This document shows, piece after piece, positions 45,766 through 58,247 of a stretch of DNA of 64,000 nucleotides. Numbering within the stretch: position 1 is the first letter of the stretch; the number at the start of each line of letters is the position of its first letter. The notes beneath the pieces are model-generated. The model saw nothing but the letters and a program-made list of their open reading frames with translations, made no database searches and was not told the origin of the DNA. Made by a program: the position numbers and the translations under genes. Source of the DNA: Xiphydria camelus. Its lineage: Eukaryota; Arthropoda; Insecta; Hymenoptera; Xiphydriidae. The DNA is taken from NCBI GenBank assembly GCA_963678675.1, contig OY783196.1:64501-128500 (forward strand), read 5' to 3'.

Positions 45766-47453
45766 TTAATATTGAGGCTCTTTAAATACCACTGCTACTT
45801 TTAATCTTACCGTCGTTTTAAATGCATCGCTCAATATTTGCTCTGCTTCTAATGCTATTTTTCTTATCTTGGAACCACCACGACCCAGTACCAGTTTCGA
45901 AATGCGGTCCGTAGGACATTTGACGAGAATGACAGAACTGATGCTACCATCGGGACATACGTTAAAGTATTCAATGTTCAATTTGAGTGCGTAGGGTATT
46001 TCTTGTGGAAGATTGTCCATTAAACGTGCGCGCGTGGCGAGTTCAATTATTCTTTCCGGATCCTGATCCGAAATGGCATCGTCGCCGTAATCCCATATTC
46101 GTGGTTTTGCCGAGTCGAGAAAATAATCCTAGGTAGATTAAGAAATCGTTTGCTAGATGATAAATTCCACGGATGTACACACATTACATGTAAACCAGAT
46201 CTATACCTATGATACGACAAACTTACCCTCAAGTCTTTAATTCCGTCTCCGGTTAACGCGGATACCATAAATACGTCTGAGAAGTTAGACCACCCGGATT
46301 CGTTTGTCAGGACTTCCACCAGATTCAGTAGTAGCCTTTTATTTTTTATCTTGTCCACTTTATTTAGAATTAATAAAGATGGTATTCCCACTTTGGTATT
46401 CTTCAATAGCTCGAGAATATGCCCACTGATTTTCCCTCTGGTATATAAATTTCCAACATCCTGCATAACTCCGACTACATCCGCTGAGATCAACGAAGTT
46501 TTTGGATCCTTTTTAAAGGTTTCTTCCAGTTTGAATTTTTTTACTTCGCTTTTTGATACCAAACCAGGTGTATCGACGAATACCAGCTGGGTTTTGCCTT
46601 GATGATATATCGAACTAGATTTAGCACGCGTTGTATGACACTTGGAGGAAGCTGCGCATATCTATTTTGTGAAAATAAATTATTCAAGGTGTTTAAATGT
46701 CCTCGAGTGAGGGGGAAGGAGCTAAAGGAAAGGGTTGAAAGGCTAGGAAATTTTGCGCGCTACCTTCTCCTAAATAAAAAGCCAGATAAATTAAGGTAGA
46801 TTTACCAGATTAACATTTTATTTGACGACTGATGGGTGACACGAGCTAAGCAGGATAGAGGGTTGTGGAAACACAAAATAAATAACTTAAAATGGGAATC
46901 TCTCTGTCGATATCTCCGAACACAAGAGGAGGCACGCGAATATAGAATAAATTTAAATCTTTGTCTTGGGATCTCATCAGGATTGGAACTGTCAACCAAT
47001 TCTTATTTTAAATAATTGATTTTGTGTTTCCACGAGCTTCTACCCTGTTCAGTTCGTGTCACCCGTTAATCCTAGAGAGCAAACGTTTAACTTGGTAAGC
47101 CCATTTTATTTATCAAGGCTTTTTATTTAGGAGACAGTAGTGCCAAAAAAATTTCCTCTTTACCCCGCTCCTCCTATTCCACAAAAATGATACATGATTG
47201 AAAAACATACCGGTCGGCAAATCAGCTGATTGATCAACGTGCTCTTTCCAACATTTGGCATGCCCAAAATCGCTATTCTCAGCGACTTGTAATCTTCTGT
47301 TCCTATTTCCGCGTAATCCTTATTCGCGTCGACGATGTGATCTTGATTATTATGAGAAATGGCATCGAGCGAAGTAGAGAAACGCCGAAAGAGACATAAC
47401 CCCTTGCGGAACTCGGTTCTACGAAGCAACATTCTCTTCCACATAATTGTCAT
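45766..47453 (-). CDS. ERAL1: GTPase Era, mitochondrial
   Basis: Three exons on the minus strand (47453-47211, 46661-46227, 46128-45766) give 346 aa. ERAL1 is the mitochondrial 12S rRNA chaperone needed for small-subunit assembly. The N-terminus (MTIMWKRMLLRRTEFRKG) is basic, as for a matrix presequence. GTPase motifs are present: G1 GMPNVGKST, the SSKCHTTR switch region, G3 DTPGL, G4 NKVD and G5 SAL. The C-terminal KH domain shows KLVLGRGGSKIRKIALEA. The exon 2 acceptor was placed at AAAATAG|ATATGC because only this keeps the conserved switch I frame. The second in-frame ATG at 47444 could also be the start. Intron 1 (about 550 bp) holds a foldback element. Confidence 0.95.
46834..47064. mobile_element. 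Foldback (MITE-like) element in ERAL1 intron 1
   Basis: Arms 46834-46898 and 46999-47064 are reverse complements over about 65 bp with perhaps ten mismatches, both outer ends reading GGGTGACACGA. The 100-bp centre has no coding capacity. A non-autonomous DNA transposon is likely; no clear target duplication was found. Confidence 0.75.
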
Positions 47454-47593
47454 TTCATAACACAAACTAGAAGTTATTATTGCACTTCCTGAGAATAACC
47501 GATGGAATAAGCGAGCACAATAGGTATGTGCTTCTTTATGCCGGCTTATGTACACCGACTTGTCTCTCACGTCTGACAGTGTTAGGTATACCT

Positions 47594-47635
<42 letters not shown>

Positions 47636-48196
47636 CTACATCCACAAGAGCACCAGGAGGATGAACATTGTTAGTATCCATTTATCGGGACGGCCAACAC
47701 TTGTAACCAAAAAGTAACTAAATTTGAAACAGAACATTCGACAACTTCAATTAGGTATGAGTAAAACGTCAAAATCGTATTGACGTGCGTGCGATAGTGC
47801 AACGCGGAGCGCTAATTTCTCGCGAAAAGAATTATATCGTTTTTGAAAAAGGATATATCTATACTAAGAAATGGAGACCCTTGTCTAAGTATCAAATCTC
47901 TTCGTTGGTTTCCTTTGGATTTATCATGAACGCAAAATCGGAGTACCGCGTACTATACTACGTACTCGGTATGAATACCTAGACGAGCCATAATCGAGCA
48001 ATAAATATCGCGTAAAGGGTCTGTCTCTATGGGTGTTACATGAAGGGAATACTGTGAAAGCTCACGGCTTCTGTTGTACGTAGAGCAGGGGTATTTCTAT
48101 GCCAAGTTTTTCACACGGGGTAAGAGCTCGAAGCGTCTCAGAGTGTGCCCGCGAACAGGTTCGGTTCCTCGATTGTTGATTGACGGTAAACAGCTG
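47454..48196. other. Divergent spacer between ERAL1 and the PPxY protein gene
   Basis: Includes a (TA)n run (47597-47632) flanked by TAGGTATACCTAGG. No gene recognised apart from possible 5' UTR extension of the plus-strand gene, whose frame stays open upstream to about 48074. Confidence 0.5.
47597..47632. repeat. (TA)n microsatellite
   Basis: About eighteen TA units between divergent genes. Confidence 0.9.
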
Positions 48197-49560
48197 ATGC
48201 ATTTTTGGATCAACAAGCCGGCAGGCAGGTATTACGGCTTTAGTGGCCGCCGATATCCTGCCACACCAATACCCAAGAATCGCTCAGGTGAGTACCTTCT
48301 CGATTTGATTTCTCGTCATTCCTGTTATTGCTGTCGATTTAATAGAATGTCTAATTATTACGTTTCAACGCGTGCCCAACAGATCATCGACGTCATAGCA
48401 GAGACATCAGGCCGATGGTTACTCCCGTTCATCGTTTCCAGAGTCTCAATACCGCGGGTACCGCAGCAGGACCCAGCAGTCTCGACACCCTCAGGCCTGT
48501 GAGACCTATCCTGCGAAACAATAATGATAACAGACGCAACTCCGCGAACGCCCCGCTGCACGTCGTTTGCCCGAACAGCATGTCCAAGTAATTAAAGAAA
48601 AGGTGTACTAAGGGGATTTCGCGAGGAACATGTTCTTCTTATACACAGGGTGACTCACTTATACGTATCTAATGCAAAACAAAGTATTTATAAATGAATC
48701 GCCCTCGCAACGAGGAATAAGGAAAGAGCTTACAGCATCTGAGATTAAATTGGGATAGTAGCTCGTCGAGCATGGTTAATCTTTCCATGTTTCTCTAAGT
48801 CTTGTTCTACTCGGTAAGATTTACAAGAAATAGACAACACACGTTCCAGTCCTACGTCGACCAGCGAATGCCAATAGCTCCTGTAAAAATGCACTTCAAA
48901 CGTATTTCTTTTGCTTTTAGCAATGTTGGTTACGTTTGGAACGACCAGCAATCGTTACCGAGTGCGACGACGTACGCGACGAACAGAGGTCTCCTGGACT
49001 TCTCGGAATTGAGCGACGCCGAATTAGCGGGCTATAGGCTGCGGTGTGGCGTTTGGATCACATTTGTTTTGGCTACTGGGTTTGTGGCTGCAGCAAAGTT
49101 TTACCTCGATCATCAAGTAAGCAATTTCGGTCGCATTTGCACAGTCTCTCAAGAATTAAGAAGCTTTTCTTTCAAATTCCGCCCCTATTATCGCCTCGGC
49201 AAAGTAAAAGCGTTCTCCTTCTGTGAATATTACTGTAGAGCCTCTGTGCTTTAAAACGAACAGGGTACAGGGCTCGAAGTATTGGTTTTTTGCGGTCTAC
49301 TGGTTATTCTTCTATGCTCTGGCTGTTTCTACTCGGTTCTCCGCCGTCGAAGGCGAAGCAATCCTCGCCAGGAGCCTGATATACAGGACGACCCTATCGC
49401 CGTACTAACAGCGGCCAGTGCGATAACCAGTGAAAACGTTCGGCCAATTTCCGTAGTGCGACAAAATCCTCCTCCGCCCTATCACATTGCTATACTGATC
49501 CCTCCTCCCGATACTCCGGAGGAAGTTCCTCCGCCGTCGTACGATAAAGTTGTATGCTGA
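48197..49560 (+). CDS. Two-TM protein with two C-terminal PPxY motifs, unidentified
   Basis: Four exons (48197-48287, 48383-48587, 48921-49116, 49264-49560) join in phase (1, 2, 0) to 262 aa. I do not recognise the family. Visible features: a basic, Arg/His-rich N-terminal region of about 135 residues without a signal peptide; two adjacent hydrophobic segments (about 141-161, ITFVLATGFVAAAKFYL; and 168-190, EVLVFCGLLVILLCSGCFY) separated by a very short HQGTG turn, suggesting a hairpin; then RRRRR and a cytoplasmic tail with PPPPY (233-237) and PPPSY (253-257). PPxY motifs bind WW domains, typically of NEDD4-type ubiquitin ligases, so an adaptor for membrane-protein ubiquitylation or trafficking is a reasonable inference. 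The frame upstream of the chosen ATG is open to 48074, so the N-terminus could be longer. Confidence 0.8.
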
Positions 49561-50614
49561 AAACGTGAAGTGTAGCGGACTAGATTCATGGATTCATGGA
49601 ACGAATCCTTGATAGTATCTTTCGTTTTTACGGGTTTTCGAGCACAGGGCGATTATATTTAACGTTTCAAACGATTTTTATATACAGTTATATACAAACT
49701 GAAAGATATTATTTCGTTTGTAAAAGTATACCGAGTTGTCGTTAACGAGTATCAAGAGTAGCATTATTTTAATTGCGAAACAAAGGTATCAATCGAACCG
49801 CACTCGTTCTGCTAACTCAATTTCTCCTATCGAATAATCGGTATGAAGAAACAGAGCGCACACTAAATACATGTAATTAATTGAATAGGACCGCAATTTG
49901 AAATTCAGGCAAGCTCGACAAGCATCCGTGGTATCGACACAGTGATACGTTATTCCGCGAACGAAATCTATATTAAAACAAGTTTACCGTCAGTATTAAT
50001 TAATGATCTCATGTTTCTACAATTATCTGATATAATAAAATTTGATATTCGATTGTAACATGTGGCATATGCGGTGTATATACTTAATAACGTCGATCCG
50101 ATGAAATTTATTAACTGTAAAATTCAAAGATATAAAGATCGCGCGGTTATATTAATAAGCACTCATTTTTCCTTTGAAAAACCTGAAAGCTCTGCCATAA
50201 TTAATTTACATTTTTAGAGATTACACTTTTAATATAGGATATTTATATTTATAGAATTACAAAAACAAAATATGTTAAGCGTACAATATAAAGAATGAGA
50301 TGCGTACGCACAAGTGATATTGGAACGTATAATCTGTTTACACGACGTAGCCTCTCTTAATTTATGCTGATTTTCGAAAACTCTGAATGCTTACAAAAAT
50401 GTGTACCGTGTATCGTAACTACCCCCCTATAACATATCTATATTTTATTGAATATGTGTCACAATAGCGGGTATACATTTTCACAAATATTATGTTAACC
50501 TTGATTATAATCATAAGGTTCCGTAAAATAATTGTCTTATTTCGTGTTATATTCTTATATGCTTTCACGATACTTTTTTTGCACACATTTATAACTTTAT
50601 TATATCTTCTAGTG

Positions 50615-50645
<31 letters not shown>

Positions 50646-51620
50646 CCTTGATTAGTCTGGCACGCACAAACGACACCAAGTACCGAATTCTATAGGTATA
50701 CGTGCTATATAACTCTTCTGTGATAAAAAATCGTGTACTTTTTAATTTGATATCTTTCTTTACCGTCATATACGTTTTAGTAAATACTTTCTCGCGATAT
50801 ATGTAGGTTAGCGATTTATAAATAAGTTTAGTCTATTTATTTATTTATTTATTTATTCCGTCGAATCAACATTCGATAGACTCTTTCACTTTTTCTTGTA
50901 GAAAATGTGTCAAGATGAAACAGTTCTTCTTCAAATTATAGAAATAAAGTGTTGGAACGTCACAAGCCGTGGTTAATACCGAGATCCAAAGTGTTAAACA
51001 GTGTCACATGTGTCAACATACGCACATGATGTGCACGTGTAGGTATACATTAAATGCCTTCCAATTAATATATAATTATGGCCCGGCACGATTCTCACTT
51101 TAAATAAATTATTTCTCAGCATGTTCGTAATTTACAATTTTACACAAGACTTTAAATGAAAATGTGTAGATACTTCAAAAGAAGATAAATACACATATGG
51201 GGTACGAGCTAAGATATAAGCATGAAGCTTATAGAAGCGAAGTGTTGCAAAACGAAAGTTTCGAGTTTATACAGCTATGAGATTTCTACATAGATTTTGA
51301 ATGTCTCGGAAAGAGAGAGAGACACTTTATTTTTGCATGTGTGGCATGTGTCTAGTAGAAAAGATAAGCCACCGTTTGTTATAGGTATATATATATATAT
51401 ATTATCTTTGGTACGCGAAAGGCTGTGCTCTATAAGGTGATGTGATATCTTAATAATATTCTGCATAATATTAAACAAAGATAGAATTGAAACGTGACCG
51501 GTGCGTATAGGTATGAATGATTACATTTGATCCGCGGAATGAAAATGTCATGTCAAGTAACTAGTAAGTAGATAAACGTTACCTCTTAGAGCGATTTCAC
51601 TGCGGTAGTCCTTTTTTTTT
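49561..51620. other. Convergent AT-rich spacer between the PPxY gene and HID1
   Basis: Very AT-rich, with a (TA)n run near 50615-50637 and (TTTA)n at 50835-50857. AATAAA at 50943 is a plausible distal poly(A) signal for the plus-strand gene, which would then have a long 3' UTR. No exon recognised. Confidence 0.5.
50943..50948 (+). promoter_or_regulatory. Candidate distal poly(A) signal of the PPxY gene
   Basis: AATAAA about 1.4 kb after the stop, on the same strand, in the long AT-rich spacer. Confidence 0.35.
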
Positions 51621-54600
51621 TTATACCCTTTGTATTTCAAACAATTTTACGTCCGTATCATACCAAATAGGTGGCTCTACGTTCCTGAGATATATCACAC
51701 CCCACATGTATGTCCTGAACCATGCGGTTGTGCCAGCATTAGCCTGATACCGCCTGATAAGTATCGGGTGAGGAACTGGTAGCAGACCGACCAAAGTGCC
51801 ATGTTGCAAGAACTTTAGAATCTCGCTTTCATCCGTTAAACCTCTGATAACGTTAAACGAGAATATCGGCATCGCAAGGAGTAAACCTCATTCAAGATGT
51901 ATAGCAAGAGTGCAATTGATCGAATTCGAAAGCAATAGCGACACGAAAGGTACATACTTGTCGATGCAAATCTTTTCAACCTGAGGTACGAGAACTTGCA
52001 ACAATCTCATGATAGTCTGAAGTGGTAGTTTACTTTTCCATTGATGAACCCAGTGGCTCGAGGGTACCCATTGATTTACATTATTCGTAGAGCTAGTATG
52101 CTCCGTTAATCTCAGGCCCCCTTTCTACGCGATAAAGATAAGAGCACACGCAGACACTTTGAGAAATCTGTGATAGTACGCATAATTATCGAATCTTATC
52201 GGATCTCGTTATTTACCGGTGCGACAGAGCTCGGTCTCGCTGAAACCACGGGACTGTCCGTTGCATCTCCTCCTTCGTCTTTATTAATATCCACGTCGAC
52301 CGAAGGACTCAATGGATGGGCAGATTCTTTTTCAGTCATTTTCTCAATTCCTGCCGTAAATGAAACACCATTCAATTATATTAGACTACGTATTCGTCAT
52401 TAAAATGTCAGGCTTGTCATCGTACCCGGAGTTTCCAAAAGGGATGCCTTTAAAGTGCCAGGCTCTGCCGGCTGCGCGGGATGGGAGCCTTCCATCGCTA
52501 TTTCGCTAATGTTTTCACTCGACGCAGCGGTAGTTACAGATCTTCGTTGTCGTTTACTCAGAGATCTAGCGATTGTATTACAATCGCTCGGTAAATTAGC
52601 CAAAGCGTGAAATACTTGTCTTTTTCTGATAATAGTGTAGACTAAATTGCTGTTGCCGTCGAATTGATACTGAAATTAGAATTACGCTTAAACGTCAATA
52701 ATTTCCCATGACACTCGCATACATCCTCGTTATAGCTACCTGAATAATGTTGTTGAAAATTTCAAGAAGGAAAAAGACGAGATGATGATTAGTGGGGGAT
52801 GAAAATAAAAACCAGGGAGTACTGAAAGCTTCGAGTAAATGGAGTAACTTTGTGCTGGCGACCATTGACAACGTTTTTAGATACGGGGAAACATTCACTA
52901 AAATTGTTAACAAGCAGTCGAACAAAGGCTGCAATCTTTGATGTCCCGTTGTGATTATCTTATGAAATACCGTCACTAGAAGATCCGCGTGAGTACCTGA
53001 AAAAAAAAAAAAAAAAGAAGAAAAAAGAAATACAGCTCGCACAAATATAACACATTGCAACGGAAGAAATGACGAAGCTTTTGTACCTGTAAAGACGGGA
53101 ATGTCCATTGGAATAGTCGCTGTGTATGGCTTGTTCAATCTGACTCCAAAATTTCGCTCTCCACTCAGTAGGAGGAGAATGAATACGCCAATGTGCATCA
53201 ATCCAACTCGAGCTATAAATAGGCATGAGTAAATAAGATAGAAATTTTTAACGTTCTCGAGTTACAAATTTGAGTATGATTATATGCGAAAAGAACCTTA
53301 CACTGATCGGCTCTGGAGTCATTAAGGTGATATAGAATCGGTACTAAAACTTCAAGTACATCAGAGCTCTTAAGTACATAGTACAAAAATTTCTTATTAT
53401 AGTCGCACATCTTCCAGAAGAATACCAACAACTCCTGGTGAAAATGTACCTTCTTGGTCGAGTTTGGTAAATACGTTTGCATTAAAGGGTTGTTCAACAA
53501 CCTTGTTATTCCTCGCAACACGAATTGGAAGTCTGTAAAATTAAATTCAGTACGCGTTTTATCATCCTTCTCACTAGTTCAAAGTTAATCGGAGACGTAC
53601 CTTCATCCCGATGAATTCGACTTAAATAATTGATAAATAGATTATCTCCCGAAGCGCCTTCTTCCAGGGGTACTCCTCCACTCGTATCGTGATCTAACGT
53701 TACTATTAAAATCTGTAGAGCAACGTCAACTAGAGGTTCCAAAGAATCGGTAAATAGTAGATGATTGTACGGCACTCCAAGGCCAACAGGGTCGTATGCG
53801 CATACGGTATTCAACAGCGACGTGAACATGGGCAAAGCGTGCCTGTTTTCAGCACTTGTCAGGTGCTGAATCCATCTATTAGGCGTAATCGAAAGATCCA
53901 TTGGCGGATTGTACATAGTTTCACTGAAGCATGTTAAAAGAAGCTTAAGCAATTCTGTTCTATTAGAGTCTAAAGACGGATATCGAGGAGGAGAATGGCC
54001 AAATCCAACACCAGCTTCCCATATGTATTCACAGCTGTCGATAGATTGTAGTTCTTCTGCTTTGTCCTATTGAAAAGAAGAAGAAATTAAGAAACTGTAA
54101 GATTGAGATTACTCCCAGAGATTAATGGTAGTATAAACTTACAGGTCCAGATTTTCTGCTAGTAGCCACTGTAAAATCAGGGCAAAATAATAAGTCCTGA
54201 AATGAGAGATGTGGATGAATTTTTAGAGATGTTCTCTCCGAGATAATCGAAGAAGACTTTTAACACGGAATCAATTAGAATTTTCTTACGCAAAGGGCGT
54301 TGAGTAGCGAATGAGCCAATGGTACGCTTTCTTCGTCCTCCTTTCCCGGTAAACTAAACCAAAAGAATCTTTTCCACTCGGGGTCTTCAAAAATATACGG
54401 CAATAATCGAGTTAACAATCGACAGCAATTCAAAACTGTCTGGTGTTCTCGTTGTGTCCGACAACTGCTGTCCACTGCTTTTACCAATTTCTCAACGGCT
54501 TTGTAACACAAGGTAGCTAAATTAGACGGAGCTTCTTCCCTCAGGACGCGAATTTCTGGTGCCGGGATCAGCGTAAAAATATCTTGAACGTTCGACACGT

Positions 54601-54856
54601 TCTCAGACCAAAATTGATCCCAAAATGTGTCATCAGAAGCATCTATCACCTGTAATTATACAATAGGGATAATCTCGGAGCAACACACGACACGCGTCGT
54701 GATCCCATATTTTCAAACACATGACATATTGAAACGTCAAAAGCACCTAGGTTTAGGTTACTGAATGAACAAATGGAATTCGCGACTTACTTGAGTTTTT
54801 GATGTCAACTGTATGACAGCCTTCCTGAAATTTAATTTTGTGTCAGCATTTCCCAT
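51621..54856 (-). CDS. HID1: Protein HID1
   Basis: Eleven exons on the minus strand (54856-54791, 54649-54290, 54196-54143, 54066-53601, 53532-53302, 53212-53087, 52996-52740, 52669-52426, 52350-52217, 52124-51958, 51843-51621) give 775 aa, all junctions in phase; the vertebrate protein is about 790. HID1 is a peripheral Golgi/TGN protein required for dense-core vesicle and neuropeptide precursor sorting. The N-terminus MGNADTKLNFRKAVIQL has Gly2 for N-myristoylation and matches the family closely. Conserved blocks include SLDSCEYIWEAGVGF-like DSCEYIWEAGVGFGHSP, ENRHALPMFTSLLNTVCAYD, TYLPNSTKKVHFHQELL, FGVRLNKPY and the end MWGVIYLRNVEPPIWYDTD. A Ser-rich variable region (exons 8-9) separates the helical core from the C-terminal block. 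Confidence 0.97.
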
Positions 54857-55740
54857 GTTGCTACGAGTTTGATAATCCTTTGATATTTCAATGACAAAGT
54901 AAGTATCACTCCACCTTACACTACACACAGAACGACACAAGAAATGGCAAGAAGCCATACATATAGATAGATATATGTATGTATAGGTATGCAGGTATGT
55001 ACAGAAAGATATCCCTGTTCAATGGTAACCGTAACTGCACACTTTGATAACAATGATAACTGCATAACCTTCTTCCGGTAGAACGAACGCTACGATGCGA
55101 GTTTCTGCAGAAGTAATAAATTTTGAGGACAAAGTCAATTTGGAAGGGCTAACGTCATCTCGGACGAGTCAATGACCGAGATGGTATGTATACCTATGGA
55201 ATCCGAGCGACCAACTCGGGTATCATGTTCCCCGGATACTCGGTTCGCTCAGCTTTTGGACCTCGAAAAGTGGTGCTGAAAATTGAGAGAGGTATCCGGA
55301 ACATAGAATGACCGAGGAAGTATGCGGAAGTCGAGAGACAGATTATTACCATATCAGATGATAAGTTAGAAGCTTACCGTCGATCGATCGTATCGTCTGG
55401 TAGGTACCTACTTTGCCATCTGACGGTAACAATGGGTATTCGACTTCCCATACCTCCTCGGTCATTCTATGTTCCGGATACCTTAGTCGATTTTCAACGT
55501 CAAATAATCTGTCTCTCGACTTCCGCATACCTCTTCGGTCATTCTATGTTCCGGCTACCTCTCTCAATTTTCAGGACCACTTTTGCATTCGAGGTCCGAA
55601 AGCTGAGGCGGGCATCCGGGGAACTTGATGTCAGAGAGATTTTTGAGTTTCCTCTCTACATCTGGTGTGTAAAGTCTATGTGTAAATACTACACATAGAC
55701 ATACACGGGAATCTCAGAAAGTTACCTTGTGCACACAAAA
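54857..55740. other. Divergent spacer between HID1 and NDUFAB1
   Basis: Contains a large foldback element (55224-55627) and TATATG/GTATAGGTATG simple sequence near 54960-55000. Both promoters must lie on either side of the foldback. Confidence 0.6.
55224..55627. mobile_element. Large foldback element with about 124-bp arms and an internal direct copy
   Basis: Arms 55224-55347 and 55503-55627 are reverse complements over about 124 bp with few mismatches (outer end TGTTCCCCGGATACTCGG; inner GTCGAGAGACAGATTATT). A third, partial copy in the orientation of the right arm lies between them (about 55440-55501, containing CGGTCATTCTATGTTCCGGA). No coding capacity. It resembles a foldback or MITE that has been rearranged by partial duplication. 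Confidence 0.85.
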
Positions 55741-57559
<1,819 letters not shown>

Positions 57560-58247
57560 CATTCTCTTCGTCATTCGTCATAAAGGAAATAGTTGATACA
57601 TGTCACTTTTAATAAAAATTATAGCCACAATTTATGTTAAGATTGCTTTGCGGGGCTCCAGATTAATATAAATTGTGTTTTTTTTCCTTCTGTATATAGA
57701 TAAATGATCATATAAATAAAACATACACAACAAAATACTGTTACAAAGAGTTAATCGTGTGATCTAAAATATGACATTTTTATACTCAAAGGGTTCACCG
57801 ATAAAGAGGTAAGAAACCTTTTGGTTAGGTAATTGTAGATGTAAAAATACTCTAATTGTGTAGGTACATACATTGGAAGATAAACATAAAATTCTGGATA
57901 TTCGTGTAAAATGTAAACAAGAAGAGAAATAGAAAAAATGTTAATCTTCCAAACCAGTCCAGTATCAACTATTTATAAATATATGGGGAGACTACTGGGA
58001 AAGTATAAACGGTTTTGCTGTATGCGTGTGGCTGGGTACCATTTACATACACACATAAATACACGGTATGTAGGTACGTTCATACAAGGCAGGTCACAGA
58101 ACCCTCGGTCAATCTAAAAAGTTCAATCATTCGCGTACCCGAGTGTCTCTGCGTGACAAAACAACATGAGGCTTTTCTAATAATTTATTATTACACGTAC
58201 AAATGAAAATAGCATCGTTCTTTTTTTCAAATTTAGCTGGAAAAGTC
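57560..58247. other. Spacer between NDUFAB1 and RNase H1
   Basis: AT-rich; holds NDUFAB1 poly(A) signals (57611, and another near 57714) and presumably the RNase H1 promoter. No gene recognised. Confidence 0.6.
57611..57616 (+). promoter_or_regulatory. Poly(A) signal for NDUFAB1
   Basis: AATAAA 52 bases after the stop codon on the same strand. Confidence 0.6.
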
